The notes beneath the pieces were generated by a model. It saw only the letters and a program-made list of their open reading frames with translations, ran no database searches and was not told the DNA's origin. A DNA stretch of 64,000 nucleotides from Dryococelus australis (lineage: Eukaryota; Arthropoda; Insecta; Phasmatodea; Phasmatidae): assembly GCA_029891345.1 (NCBI GenBank), contig CM056994.1, positions 141,630,457 to 141,694,456 on the forward strand. Direction: 5' to 3'. A program made the translations under genes and the position numbers. Shown one piece after another: positions 24,245 to 38,165 of this stretch; within the stretch, counting starts at the first letter, position 1, and the number at the start of each line of letters is the position of its first letter.

Positions 24245-25647
24245 GGGACGACAGTGATGCGTTGTGCCCATTCGAATCTTTATTTACCTTGTAGGGTCAT
24301 GTTTGTGACAATCTTGTTTCTTCACATTCATTTTGGGTCAAATTTAGAATATTTCTTCAGGGTTTGTGTTTTGGTCTCATTTTGGCACTTTGTTGCTCTT
24401 GCTTACCTGGTGTTACAACTACACTTTTTTTTTTTTTTTTTACCTGGACAGTTGCTAAATTTTGCTTTCTTTTGGAGGAGCATTGTGTTGTAGCGCTGTT
24501 ATGGGAAAGCGCTATTCCGTGGGGAGTCATCGAATTTCTGTCAGGCAAACTAATTGCACTTGTAGTTTGTATTTCCCTTTCGATTGGTTGGTTGCCAGTT
24601 TAAATTTTTGTGGCTTTGTGTATGTTGGTATGGAACTTGCCTAGCGCTGTCTTTCTTGGTTGGTGGTGGACTGATCACCCATTGGCAGTTCAGGACGCAT
24701 ACTAGTTCCTAGCGTAGCTAGTAGCAGTCAGTACTTTTCTTGGTTTTGTGCAAGTTCCAGATTGGGTTTCTGTCCTTTCGGTTTGTGTCTTTATGTAGGG
24801 TCGAGATTATGGTAGGAGACCCAAGAAATTTGTTTGCTCCTTTGCTCCTTTGGAATTACCCATTGTTTGGGGTCGTGGCAATGTTCTTGGCGAACTCTTT
24901 AGTTGTCATTTTGCCGAGTCTTATCCTAGAATTTTATTTTGACTCGTTTTTGATATTTTGATGTGTGGTCGTGGGTACATGTACCTCAAACATTGATATT
25001 TTTTTATTGGTGAATTCTTCAAGCCAATTTTATTATTGAGTGTTCCTTTGTCAGTTGTCATTTCTCTTTGGTTATTTAATATTATTTTTGAAAGCAACAT
25101 TTAGTCTTGAATAAAGTTTGTCATTTGTCATTTGTGTACATTTTTACAAGTCGCAGTTGGTTTTGATGACTGCCAGTGCATTTTTGTTTAGTTAAAGTTC
25201 TGGTTTTGACATGTGGTCTAGGTTATGACTCCTGTGTGGCCTTTCAAGGCAGTGTGTGTGCGTGTCGTTTATGGCATGGCTCAGTCATATTATTTGCGAC
25301 ATTTAAATTACTAAACTATTCCACTACAATTTTGATATATGCTGCTATAAAATGTATTATGGTGTCACTGTTGTGAGTTATTTTTAATATATTTTGGTAA
25401 CCTTATTTTTATGTTGGTCAGTTGCTGCTATTACATATTTTATAAATGCTCGTGTGTTTTTTATTTAAATACATTTTTATCTGTTTCGAGGAGATAAAAA
25501 TAATTTCAATCATTACCATGATTGCAAGAATGCTTTTTAGTGATTGTCTTCTGAGTTTTATTATTTTAACTATAGCAGAAATTTATTACTTTATGCTGAT
25601 TCAAATTATTTGAGATTCACATAGTCACGCTTTGAAGTAGATCTGTG

Positions 25648-27636
25648 CAGTAAATATTGGTTTTATTCCCAATTCAATTTATATAAGTCATGTAATTAGT
25701 AATGGAAGTCTGGTTGTTATATACTTATTTCTGACAGTTTTCATTATGGTAAACTTTCATAAATTTTGATGTTTGCGTTATTTGGCAGTATAAATGAATT
25801 TATTTACATATTCTAGCTTTTGGATGATTTTCCTGCAAGTTTTATTTCAATTCTATTCTGAATTCCTACTCTGAGAGTTACAGTCATACAACTTATTAGA
25901 GCCTACCATCCTGCTCTTTCGTGTTTTTTTTCTTAATACGACCGGATGTAAGGTGCTATTTTCGCAGATACTTTGTCTTGGCATCCGGTGTTACACCCAT
26001 CCATACTTAACCTTCTGGCATTGCTGTATTTTCAAAGTCTTCTTGCAGTCGCGAATCTAGCGCGTGACTTCACATACAAAACATCTTTTGTTCACATGTA
26101 ATTTTGACTTTCTCGCTGATACAATTCATGTTCACGTACCTGGTGGATAAACTGCGATACCTAGTGGCAACTTAAGAACTATCTGTTTGGCAATTTTTGC
26201 TCTTCGTTACGCCTTTGTTTGGCGCCACGGCGTGCCTTGCCATCTCGTTTGCACGCACTTTGTTTCCAGGTTCGCTGCTGCCATGAAGCTTTGCCGACAT
26301 GTGGTAGCCGCGATCCTCTCTGCGGGCACTAAAGCCCATTTGGTGCGTTACATCAACACACATTCCATCACGTAGTGGAAATTGAGGATGTAATTTTTTT
26401 GTGGGGTGCTAAGTTCTCCTTATTTATATATTTTAAATTTTGGTGTTTCGCCTTTCCTTCAGTCAACACGTGAATATTTAGGACTACCCTCGTTTGGTAA
26501 GTACGTTCTCAATTTCCTTTTCTCCCATCACTCCTAGTAATTTTTGTCGCTCACTATTTTTGGCTTCTTTCTTTATTTGAGGGCCACATTTCTTCATCCT
26601 GGTACTGTTTCTTGACATGCCTTCTTGATTTACCATGTTGGCGAAGCTATTGAAAGTTTCTACGTTTCGTGCTACAGCGAAGGCTCTATTTCATAAAATC
26701 AGTATGAGTATGTTTTGTTGGCTGTAGGACTCTCTGCATTTCCTCTCATCCCCCAGCAAGTTCCTTGGGCCTTTCGGTTTCATTAGGGATTTTTTAAAGT
26801 AAATAAATGTGTGAGTATGTATTAAACTCACGCACATTTAATTGCAATTTTCTAAATGGTTTTTTATTTGTTATATCAGTGTTGAATTATTTATTGGATT
26901 ACTCCATGTGTAATGTTTTCCAATTTTTGTAACACACATAAATAACATAATTTAATTGTAATTTCTATTCATGATAATTCATATTATTCAATTGATATTA
27001 TCAAATGAACTTATGTTTGGCTAACTTTTTTGACAAAAATTTCTTAAACTGCTAGCAGGTAATAATTTTTACTCTAATATTTAATTGAGATCTCGTATAT
27101 TTTTCCGTTAAACATTTTGTTTTCATTAGAATAATAAATTTCTAATAACTTCATTAAGTAATTATGTAACTATATGTTTATCTATGAACTTATATTGGCT
27201 ATGTGTATTTGCGTTTATAAATTTACGATACAGAAAAAGCTAAAATAAATTCAACAAAATATATTATTAAATGTGATACCAGAAATTTTTGTCTTTTTAT
27301 TTAACATATATTTACAGTTAATACTCTGGACATTTACTTTAATTAATATATATTTATATTTTAAATCATCAAATATTAATACTCCTTTCCTTTATTGGGA
27401 CCGTGACGATCACCCAGCAATTGATATATATGTTGTTTTATCGCGTCCTTGCCAATTCATTATTTTATTTTTTGAACAGTCTTAAGGTTAATATAACATT
27501 GATACATTTATGTTATTAACGACCTTGTTTAATATGTCTGTGGTTCTTTATATTTTGCCGTACAAACGAATAGTTATTTACCTTCGTTGAAGTGGATATT
27601 TAGCTTTTCTGTCTCATGATCGTACATCGTTACAAA
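25648..27636 (+). repeat. Macro-repeat copy C, truncated
   Basis: This copy follows A and B through the GATCGTAC landmark (about 27620) and stops at 27636, where FB1 inner-repeat sequence (ACCTACCTCCAAAAGC) begins. Only about the first third of the unit is present. It lacks the Tc1-type element found in copy B. Confidence 0.7.
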
Positions 27637-28105
27637 GACCTACCTCCAAAAGCTGAAAGGTGAACATTTTATTTTATGATCTCACTTTGAAAAATTGAAT
27701 GTATCCAGGTCCGTCGGTATATTTCAAAACTTCCTGTATAATGTATTTTCACATTGCATAAAAGTTTCTAGAACTAGAGTATTCTCTTGTTATGCTTCGC
27801 CATTAATCGATGCACAACTTATACGTTGAACTGAACAATACTTCGAAGTCGGTCGTTGCGTGAAAAAGGACTCTTTGCACAGACTAACTTATGCCAAAGA
27901 GTATTTTAAAAATAGATTAAAAATCGATTACAGAATCGACATTTGCGACAACCAGTTAGCAATGCTGTATATCGCGGTTCTGTCGTCGTCGAGGTTAGAT
28001 ACGAGGCCTCCATATTCGGAGTTCATCTTCGTGGTTTGAGAGCACTCTGAGAAAACCCCAATACTCGTTCGCCCCGAGAGAAAACACGCAAATTATATCA
28101 TATAT
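27637..28105 (+). repeat. FB1 inner inverted repeat, left
   Basis: The segment pairs with 29915-30390. Shared landmarks include ACCTCCAAAAGC, GGTGAACATTTTA, CGGTATATTTCAAAA, ATGCTTCGCCATTA, GCGTGAAAAAG and the GAGCACTCTGAGAAAACC edge. Equivalent segments flank the core of FB2 and FB3. The minus strand has a short open frame (27928 to about 28096) that resembles those in the other arms. Confidence 0.8.
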
Positions 28106-29895
<1,790 letters not shown>

Positions 29896-29914
<19 letters not shown>

Positions 29915-30063
29915 TTGAGAGAACGAGTATTTTGGTTTTCTCACAGTGCTCTTATACCATGAAGATGAATTGCAAATACGAACTCTTGCGTTTTGACTTC
30001 AACGACCACGGATCCGCGACCTGCAACATCGCTAACTGGTTGTCGCAAGTGTTGATTTTGTAA
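29896..30063 (+). other. Short open frame in FB1 inner repeat
   Basis: An open stretch reads SILVFSQCSYTMKMNCKYE, a FDFNDHG block, and NWLSQVLIL before the stop. Frames with the same wording occur in the FB1 left inner repeat (minus strand), FB2 (36598-36834) and FB3 (57549-57920). No start codon is conserved and no family is recognised. It may only reflect nucleotide similarity between repeats. Confidence 0.25.
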
Positions 30064-30390
30064 TTGAGTTTTCATATATATTTACAATGCTCGTCGGCAT
30101 GAGAGGGTGGTCTGTACGAGAGAGGGTGGTCTGTACGAAGAGTCTTTTTCACGCGACGACCGACTGGGAAGTATTGTTCATTACAAAGTTAAAGTTGTGC
30201 ACCGACTAATGGCGAAGCATAGAGGGAGCCTGCTGTATTTCTAGGCGCTTTTATTGCAAAGTGCAAATACAGTTTACCCCGGAAATTTTGAAATATACCG
30301 AGGGACCTGAATATATATATATATATATATAATTTTTTGAAACGCAAAATTATTTTGTAAAATGTTCACCATTCTGCTTTTGGAGGTAAG
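29915..30390 (-). repeat. FB1 inner inverted repeat, right
   Basis: Mirror copy of 27637-28105. Its edge next to the core is GGTTTTCTCACAGTGCTC, and its outer edge is CTTTTGGAGGTAAGG. A short direct duplication (GAGAGGGTGGTCTGTACGA) lies at 30102-30138. A TA run lies at 30311-30330. Confidence 0.8.
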
Positions 30391-31969
30391 GCTATATATA
30401 ATTTAATTTTTAAAAAGGGGTAATTTATTTTAAATCGCGACACACAAAAGGAGTCTGAAATATGCCAATCTCCTGACTGACACTTGCCGACTGAATCCTA
30501 CAGACTGACTCCACTTGCTGCATCTGCTCCACCACTCCACCTGCTCCACCTGATCTTCTATTCCACTTGTTACACCTGCCCCATCTTCTCCATCTGTTCC
30601 ATCTACTCCATAGGTCAATAGATAATTAGGATTCATGTATGGGTCATTTTGCAGTCATTATGAGTCATGTAGGAGTCATTTTGGAGTCAGAGACTAACTC
30701 CTGTATATGTTGTTTCAATGTCTGCATGTGACATATCAGCTGAAATCACGTGGCAGCTTGGTCAATAGGTGGATTGGTGTCTACACAATGTATTAATGGG
30801 GCAGTACGACTGGTCCAAAGTCAATATGACGCCATAGGGCTTCTACACTCGTATATTATAAACAGTATGTATGTAAGCTGAGAGGTTTTTGTTTGACAGC
30901 AGCTGGCGTGAAAGGTCGATCGTCTCGCCTGACTTCGCATAGATTTTTTCTCGAGTTATTGTTTTCACAGTCATTCGATGTTATGGAGTCGAGGTCGAGG
31001 TTACCTGCATCTAATATGGTGGCAGTAGTCTGTTATATTACACTTCCTGACTTTCATGTATATTTCTCGAGTTTTTGTTTTCAAGGTTGTTCATGGTCAT
31101 GGGCTTAATGTCGATTTAGTTTGCATCTAATATGTTGGTAGTAATATGTAATGTATTATGCTTGTTGACTATTGTGCATTTCCTCTAGTTATTGCTTGCA
31201 ATGTCATTCAAGGTAATGTTATCAAGGTCGAGGTACTCTGTATCTTTAATGTAATATGCTTTTTTTTTTTACTTTTATGTATTTTTATTTAGGTTTGGTT
31301 TTCAAGGTCATACAATGTCATGAGGTAGAGGTAGTTTACATCTCATATAGTGGCATTATTCTTTCATTTATAATCTTGCTAACTTTTATGTATGTTTTCT
31401 CGAGTTTTGGTTTTCAAGGTGATTCAAGTTCATTTTGTCAAGGTCGAGGTCACTTGCATCTCATATTGGGTATGGGTGATGTCTGTGATGCTGGTGGTCA
31501 CCTACGAAAATGGTGACCTTCAAAACAAATTATGATTACCAAGATTGAGGTCGCCTACAAAGATGCCGGTTGCCTGCCAAGATGGTGGCCCCTACCAACA
31601 TGGCGGTCACCTAGCAAGATGGTAGAATGGGTATGTGTGAGAGCTGTCCATAGAAAGTTAACATTTTAAAATAATTTTTAAATAACTTTCAAAAAATGTT
31701 AATACTTATTTATATTTTTATATTTAATTATTAATAAATTTATTGCTAATTTTAATGGTTCATTTTTGTATATTCGGATTTTTTAAAATCGTTCTAAATT
31801 TTTGGGGTCAGAGATCACTGGGGTCAATGTCAAGTTCAAGGGTCAAAGATCAATGTAAAAAGCCTTTGGATCTATTAAGGCGGACGGCGGCGTAACAACA
31901 AGGCGGTGGCCCAATCCTGGCATCCTATCCCGGATCCTGTTGCGAGACAAGGAACATTTTCCTACTACT
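30391..31969 (-). repeat. FB1 right outer arm
   Basis: From inside out, this arm holds a CTCCACCTGCTCC minisatellite (30500-30615), a GTCATTTTGGAGTCA stretch, a conserved TATTATAAACAGTA box, inverted copies of the 119-bp repeat (about 31000-31500), a CAAGATGGTGG/CTACCAA array (31490-31640), an A/T-rich stretch, a GGTCAAAG zone (31800-31860) and a GGCGTAACAACAAGG motif before the TACTACT terminus. A TCAAGGTCA site lies near 31290. Bases 30391-30516 have no partner left of the break. Confidence 0.75.
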
Positions 31970-33084
31970 AGCATAGTTATAGGATATTCTTTAAAACTGG
32001 GATAAATCATAAACCTAATTAATAAAATAAATCTATAGTAAATTATTCCATAAAAATACTTTTTCATGTAAACTGAGACTTTATAAAGATTAATTTTTTA
32101 CAGACTTTCTTCTGTAATTTTGAATTTGCGGCATGCAATGTGTGCTGAAGTTCCGAGACTGCGACTGGAAAAATCAGAATCGGTGTTGCATTAGAAAAAC
32201 TTTGAGTGGCTAGTTACTTTTACCCAACAAAAATCAGGAGCTCTGGCTTCGAGTTATATCTCTCCATCGGCATATTCAAATAAACCTAGCAATTGGCTTC
32301 ACGTCACATCTTTATTTTAGTGAAAAAAATATCTACATGTTCGTTTCGCCAGCCTTTAAGTGGCTGGTAATGTCAGAAGGGAGACATCAGTACATCAGGC
32401 TTTGCGATGTCATATGTAATTATTTTCAAGAAAATCTCTTTTATAAAAAGAAATTAAAAATTAAAATTTATCCAGAAAGACGTTTGCGACAGAACCGTAA
32501 TGAATTTCGCTGGTGCTAAATAATTCACGTACTAGATTGTCTAAGGAACTTGAGAAAGAGCCAGGACTTGAGAGAGGGGATGTATAATTCCGGAAATAGC
32601 GAAAATGCGCAAGACGGGTTGAAAGGAGGTTTGTTATTACTTGAACGCCGATAAGGCGAACCAAGCAAAAATTCATGTTAGAAGTCTCGTTTCCCATTTT
32701 AACGGCCGAGGCTATAAACTTTCGTACACGTGTTTCCACGAAAACGCAACTATGCGACTTTTCAGTAATGATTCCATCCATATTACGGTGTTTTAGCCAA
32801 GAACAAGAAGTTATCGGTGTAACCAATCAGCCTACTTTCCTCAACATTGAAGATTACAGTTGTGATGAAGTTCTAAAACCCTTAAATTGTAGGAAGGCCT
32901 CGACTTCTTCACAGAGATATGTTCAGAGATGGAATAAGTAACTTGAGCATTACTACCGAGATGGTTACAAATACACACGTGCCTTGTCTACGACTTGAAC
33001 ACAGAACCCCTTGTACTGTAAGATAGCGTGCAACCAACAACATTTAGGTTGTATTCAGTCAAGCGATTTGGTAGACAGAGTTTG
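31970..33084. other. Spacer between FB1 and the satellite
   Basis: A 121-codon minus-strand frame (32461-32826) overlaps a plus-strand frame, resembles no family I know, and is about the length expected by chance. A SINE-like minus-strand segment near 32985-33050 is listed separately. Nothing else was identified. Confidence 0.4.
32985..33050 (-). repeat. Possible tRNA-like SINE head
   Basis: On the minus strand, an A-box-like ATCTTACAGTACAAGG is followed by a B-box-like TGTTCAAGTCG. The pattern of a short head without a recognisable body resembles segments at 49085-49140 and 53590-53655. No target duplication was found. Confidence 0.28.
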
Positions 33085-33329
33085 GTAACCGGAAATATTT
33101 AAAATATTGTCATTTCGAAAATAAAGTATGAGAGTCATTTAAATAATATTGTTTTACGTGCCATACAGTAGTACTTCTTATGCGCAAAATTTGGCATGAA
33201 TCAGTTGGTCCTTGAGATATGGTATAAATGCCCTATTTGTTCTTGTTGTGCTATCTTCACAAAAAGCGGGATATATTTGTCAAAGATACTGTCGGAATAA
33301 TGTTGGGTTTAAATTATTTGGGACATATG
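33085..33329 (+). repeat. ~280-bp satellite, left portion
   Basis: One unit is recognisable by GCCATACAGTAGTAC, AAAATTTGGCATGAATC, GAGATATGGTATAAA and GTGCTATCTTCACAAAA. The array continues at 39003, on the other side of FB2, so FB2 is inserted in it. CATATG at 33324-33329 is one half of the FB2 target duplication. Confidence 0.7.
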
Positions 33330-33391
33330 GGTATTAGGGAATAGTAGGTTAACTTGCAAGGGATTGGGGAGTAGGAGCGCAGGAGCCCGCC

Positions 33392-33403
33392 GCCGCCATC
33401 TTG
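33392..33403 (-). promoter_or_regulatory. YY1/Pho-like motif at FB2 left end
   Basis: GCCGCCATCTTG, whose complement is CAAGATGGCGGC, matches the classic YY1/Pleiohomeotic recognition sequence. It is followed by TTACGTCA, an ATF/CREB-like site. The mirror copy lies at 38929-38940. Binding is not shown; the motif match is direct. Confidence 0.4.
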
Positions 33404-34184
33404 TTACGTCAACGTCCGCCATATTTTTTCCCTTTTTGCCCTCAAATTCCCCATATTCCCTCAAAATTGACCAAACTATACTAAGCATTTTCCTTTTTCC
33501 CTAAAAACTTTCCTTTTTTTCTTAAAATGTTCCCATTTTTCCCGGAGCAGACGGGAGGGATCAGTGACTCCAGGGTCAGGAATCAGCGAATACGATGACA
33601 GCGATAAGCAACTGCGACCTAGACAGGATACCGGGATCAGTGACTCAGGGGCCAGGAGAGCAGGACGTTTGACCTTGACCTTTGACCTTAAAAATGCAAA
33701 AATCCAAAAAAATCACAAAATTCACAAGGAATTAAAAAATTTATTTAATAATTCACGAAAGAAAGTATATTGAAAAAATAATTAAAAAAATGTTTACAAC
33801 TTATTTTTTATAAAATTTTATTTAAAATTGTTCTTAATAAAAATGTCTTTAACGCAGCGGAACTTTTTCCCTTTTCCTCTCGAAATTCTCTTTTCCCTAA
33901 AAAATTTAATTTTAAAACTTTCATTTCCTGAGGTCTCCACCCACACCACCAATTACTGACCTCTGTTCGAATCCAGCAGACGAGTGACTCCTTCGAGCCC
34001 ACTCCCCTCACCTTTACTCATTCCGCCATATTGATTTTTATTTCGCCTTTTGTTTAAATGCTACGCGAGGCAGCCATATTTGTTTTATCGTTCGTCATTT
34101 GTTTATACATTACTGGAGGCCGCCATCTTGGTAAGTGACCACCATCTTGGAAGGCATCTTCCATCTGCCATATTGGAAGCCAAT

Positions 34185-34520
34185 GACCAAGACCTTGACC
34201 CATGACCTTGACCTTATGACCTCGAATGACCTTGGAAAAAAACTTGAGAAAAATACATAAAAGTCAGCATGTTTATGACGTTACAGACTACCACATTCAT
34301 ATTAGATACAGACTACTTCAACACTAACCCCGTGACCTAGAACGATCATGAAAACAAAAAGCTCGAAAATAAATATATAAAAGTCAGCAAGCATAATACA
34401 TCACAGACTCCTACCGCCATATTATAAACAGGCTGCCTTGATATTGACCCCATGACCTTGACAATAAATACTCGAGAGAAAAATGAATTCAAAGATACAG
34501 AAGCTAGCCGAGACGATGTT
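34185..34520 (+). repeat. 119-bp repeat, FB2 left arm
   Basis: About three units with CATATTAGATACAGACTA and variants near 34185, 34297 and 34417, continuing CATGACCTTGA and AGTCAGCAAGCATAATA. TGACCTTGA occurs at 34203-34211 and 34453-34461. This is the same family as 10330-10935. Confidence 0.78.
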
Positions 34521-34899
34521 TCTTTACAAAAGCCGTTGTCATACTAAGCCTCACAGCCTATCTCCCTACTGCTTATAATATACACATATGAAAACCCTTT
34601 GACGTTATATTGAATTTGAACCAATCGTATTACACCATTAATATTTTGTGCAGACACAGACCAACCAATCACCGAGTTACCACATGATTGCAGCTGACCA
34701 ATCACATGCAGGCATTGAGATATCACACACACACAGATAGGTAGGTAGGCTTTAGATGCTAGTTCCTTGATAATACTGACATGCAGTTATATCTTCATCA
34801 GTTTCTTCTAGACTTCTTCGCTCACCTATAAATCATGGTCACACTTAAAGTAGACAATTGACTCCTTTTGTCGGACCGTCTCTTACAAGACTGACCCAT

Positions 34900-35245
34900 T
34901 GGTTCATTGACCCCATTTACCACATTGACACCATTGACCCATTTACCCCTTGACCCCATTGACCAATTGACACCATTGGCCCAATTAACCCATTGACCAA
35001 TTGACACCATCGGCCAAATTAACCGATTGATCCTAATGACACCATTGACATAATTGACCCCTTGATCCCATTGAACCCATCACCCCATTAACTCATTGAC
35101 CCCATTGACCCATAATGACCCATGACCCATTGACCCATAATCACCCCTGGTTGCGGTGCTGACCCCTAGTGACCCCTTAGTGACCCATAATGACCCATTT
35201 GCGAAGCAAAATGACTCATAATTACCCATTTGCTGAGCAAAATAA
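34900..35245 (+). repeat. TTGACCCATTGACC minisatellite (FB2 left)
   Basis: Short units of TTGACCCCAT, TTGACCAAT and TGACCCATAA repeat for about 350 bases. The reverse complement appears at 37021-37312. The outer edge carries TCGGACCGTCTCTTACAAG, which pairs with the module at 37315-37345. Confidence 0.85.
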
Positions 35246-35590
35246 CCAAGGCCCATTCGTCGATGTGCAACATGGACTTTGTACTGAACAATGCAGCAAC
35301 ACGACAGCCCGCCACCATGCTTCTCGATTGGACGTCGCATGAAAAGCACTCTTAATATGTACCACCCTCGCTTTCTGATCTATACTTGTTTTTAAACATA
35401 GGGGAAAAGTCGATCGCAGAATCAACACTGGCTACAACCAGTCAGCGATGATGTAGGTAATAGCTTCATGAAGTTCGAGGTCAAAAGGCAGCCCTTCACA
35501 TTCGCAATTCACCTTCGCGGTATGGGAGCACTATGAGAAAACCCAAATACTCGTTCGCCCCAGTAGAAAACACGTAGGTACTTACACAAC
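35246..35590 (+). repeat. FB2 inner inverted repeat, left
   Basis: Pairs with 36691-37020. Landmarks are TGTGCAACATGGACTTTG, CACGACAGCCCGCCACCA, CGTCGCATGAAAAG and GAGCACTATGAGAAAACCC. Unlike FB1, the outermost part of the inner repeat (ACCTCCAAAAGC...) is absent and the minisatellite abuts directly. Confidence 0.8.
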
Positions 35591-36690
35591 ACTGCGTTTT
35601 TTTAATATGCTTGTAGGCATATGTAGGCTATATATCTAATATTGACATTAAAATAATTTTTATTCCAATATCTGTATGCACATAATTGTATATAATAAAA
35701 TTAGTTAATATATATTCTCATATATATGTACATACTTATAATTACTTAAAATTAATTTCTTATTCCTATATTTATATGTACATAATTATATATAGAAAAA
35801 AAATTATATTCAAATATTTTTATGTAATACTTATATATAGACATTTAATTTAATTTGATGTACATTCTTATATATAGACTGTAAAAATTTATTTCATATT
35901 CTCATATTTATATAAGTATATATATATACATAATTACATATAAGATAAATTGGAAAAGTTTACATTTACATACATATGCATACTTATATACCTATACATA
36001 TAAATTAAATTGAAAAATTTTATATATATATGTATGCATACTTATATACATATAAAAAAAGTTGAAAATAATTTAATATTTACATAGTTATATACATATA
36101 TGTAAATGAATATATTTGAAAATAATTTTATATTAACGTATTTATATTAACATATTTATATTCATATACCTATAAATAAAAATTATATTAAAATAATTTC
36201 ATATGTACATAATTTTATAACTATTCTTATACATAACTATGTATAAATTAAATTGAAATAAATTCATACTTCCATACTTATATGTACATAACTATACATA
36301 TATAAACTAAATTTAAAATAATTCAATATTTGCATATTTATATACTTATGCCTATATATATTGATAAAATTTAATATAATTTAATATGAACATATCTATA
36401 TACATAAATCTGTATATATAAATAAAATAGAAAATAATTTTTCATTTATATATTTATATTAATATTTTTATATACATAATTTACACATTAAATTTAATAT
36501 AGTTTTATATTTACATAATTATATACCCATTCTTATAAATAAATAAAAATTAAATTTTAATAAATGTGTATTTCCATACGTATATGTACATAACTATGTG
36601 AAAATAATATTATTTTTACACAGTTATATAAGTATACATATTTATACAACTATACCCAATTATAAATGGACTTCTCGTATACATACAATA
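35591..36690. repeat. FB2 AT-rich core
   Basis: Degenerate tandem A/T DNA with words such as CATACTTATATACCTATACA and AAATTAAATTGAAAA. Read on the minus strand, it resembles the FB1 core. No perfect TA run as long as those in FB1 is present. Confidence 0.75.
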
Positions 36691-36834
36691 GAAAATGCTG
36701 GTTTTCTTCCAGGGCGAAAGAGTATTTGGGTTTTCTCAGAGTGCTCCCATATCACGAAGATGAATTCCGAATATGAAGGGCTGCTTTTTGAACTCGATGA
36801 TCATGGTGCAGTGAGCTGCATCATCGCTGACTAG
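36598..36834 (+). other. Open frame spanning FB2 core and inner repeat
   Basis: The part over the inner repeat reads GRKSIWVFSECSHITKMNSE and then ELDDHGAV, matching frames in FB1 and FB3. The N-terminal part is AT-core translation with no meaning. The left arm of FB2 has a stop in the equivalent frame (TCATAG instead of TCAGAG). Confidence 0.25.
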
Positions 36835-37020
36835 TTGTCGCCAGTGTTTATTCTGCAAACGTGTTTTCACCTATGCTAAAAAAAATCATGTTGGTATGAA
36901 AGGGTGGTCCGTACGCAGAGACCTTTTCATGCGACGATTAATCGAGAAGCATGGTGGTGGGCTGTCGTGGTGCTGCATTGTTTAGTACAAAGTCCATGTT
37001 GCACATCGACCAATGGGCCT
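36691..37020 (-). repeat. FB2 inner inverted repeat, right
   Basis: Mirror of 35246-35590, with GGGTTTTCTCAGAGTGCTCC near the core and CATCGACCAATGGGCC at the outer edge. Confidence 0.8.
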
Positions 37021-37345
37021 GGGTCATTTTGCTTTACAAATGGGTTATTATGGGTCAATTTGCGTCGTAAATGGGTCATTGTGAGTAATTTAGTCGTCGT
37101 TTTGGGTCGTTTGGAGTCAGCACCGTAGTCAGCGATTATTATTGGTCATGGGTAATTATGGGTTAATGGGGTCAATATGGTCAATGGGTCATTGGTCATT
37201 ATAGATCAAGAGGTCATAGGTCACTATGGGTCAATATGGTCAATGGGTCAATAGGTTTATGGGGTCAATGATATCAATAGGGTCAATGGGGTCAATGGGT
37301 GAATATGTCTGTCTTGTAAGGGGCAGTCCGATAACAGGAGTCAGT
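37021..37345 (-). repeat. GGGTCAAT minisatellite and edge module (FB2 right)
   Basis: Units of GGGTCATT, GGTCAATGG and GGTCAATATG repeat to about 37312, followed by GGGGCAGTCCGATAACAGG at 37319-37337. The same edge, GGGGTCTGTCCGACAACAGG, follows a comparable minisatellite at 61615-61634 next to the Polinton remnant. Confidence 0.8.
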
Positions 37346-37699
37346 TGTCTACTTTAAGTGTGACCATGATTTATAGGTGAGCGAAGAAGTCTGGAAGAAA
37401 CTGATGAAGATATATCTGCATGTCAATATGATCAAGGAGCTAGCATCTAAAGCCTGCCTACCTATCTCTGTGTGTGATGTCTCAATGCCTACATGTGATT
37501 GGTCAGTTGCAATAATGTGGTAGCTCGGTGATTGGTTGGTCGGTGTCTGCACAAAATGTTAATGGTTCAATACGATTGGTACAAATTCAATATAACATCA
37601 AAGGGTTTTCATATGTGTATATTATAAGCAGTAGGGAGATAGGCTGTGAGGCTTAGTGTGACAACGGCTTTTGTAAAGAAACATCGTCTCGGCTAGCTT

Positions 37700-38165
37700 C
37701 TGTATCTTTGCATAAATTATTTTCTTGGGTATTTATTTTCAAGTTCATGGGGTCCATGTCAAGGTAGTCTGCTTATAATATGGCGGAAGGAGTCTGTGAT
37801 GTATTATGCTTGCTGACTTTTATATATTTTCTTTCGAGTTTTTTGTTTTCAAGGTTATTCAAAGTCATGGGGTGAAGCTTGAAGTAGTCTGTATTTAATA
37901 TGTTGGTGGTAGTCTGTAATGCCATATGCTTGATGACTTTTATGTATTTTTTCCCATGGTTTTATTTTCAAGGTCATTCTAGCTCATGTGTTCAAGATCG
38001 AGTTAGTCTGCATCTAATATGGTGGCAGTAGTCTGTAATGTATTATACTTGCTGAATTTTATGTATTTTTTCTCGAGTTTTTTTCAAGGTTATTCAAATG
38101 CATGGGGTCAAGGTCTTGGTTATTGGCTTCCAATATGGTGGATGGAAGATGCCTACCAATATTGT
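37700..38165 (-). repeat. 119-bp repeat, FB2 right arm
   Basis: Inverted units with landmarks near 37775, 37895, 38015 and 38130 (TAATATGGCGG, TTAATATGTTGGTGGTAG, CTAATATGGTGGCAGTAG, CAATATGGTGG). TCAAGGTCA occurs near 37970. Confidence 0.78.

Larger units (their letters stand above)
17554..25647 (+). repeat. Macro-repeat copy B, with secondary insertions
   Basis: This copy aligns with copy A along its length but carries a Tc1-type element (19270-19841), a hAT fragment replacing about 1 kb of copy A (19948-20575), a hAT-type MITE (20584-20845) and a hAT-like element (22644-24244). It also has about 0.5 kb near 24720-25265 that copy A lacks. Those insertions explain most of its extra length (8.1 versus 6.2 kb). 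Confidence 0.7.
11316..27636. repeat. Block of about 2.3 tandem copies of a ~6-kb T-rich unit
   Basis: Three partial or complete copies start with CAGTAAATATT at 11316, 17554 and 25648 and run in the same orientation. Landmarks recur in order: the AAGTTTTATTTCAATTCT region, TTCACCTTCTGGCAT, TTTCCAGGTTCGCTGCTG, TTAAACTGCTAGCA, TGTACGATCAC, GAGTCTCAAC, GGCTGTTCGCTG, and TTGGAGGAGCATTGTGTTG. All are strongly diverged. The plus strand is markedly T-rich. No reading frame longer than about 110 codons exists and no frame is kept open across copies in a coding-like way. The block interrupts FB1, so it either inserted into it or was captured by it. Function is unknown. Confidence 0.75.

Noticed and set aside
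11817-26363. Similar minus-strand frames at 11817-12032, 18054-18266 and 26172-26363 (HGSSEPGNK-type wording)
   Set aside because: They lie at the same place in macro-repeat copies A, B and C. The similarity follows from the repeat, differences are not concentrated at third codon positions, and no start or flanking exon is conserved.
32461-32826. 121-codon minus-strand frame between FB1 and FB2
   Set aside because: No family resemblance, competing plus-strand frame, and no splice-linked neighbours.
34900-37312. Regularly repeated short units as a CRISPR array
   Set aside because: Units are contiguous minisatellites without unique spacers, arranged as mirror images in a eukaryotic foldback element; no cas genes.
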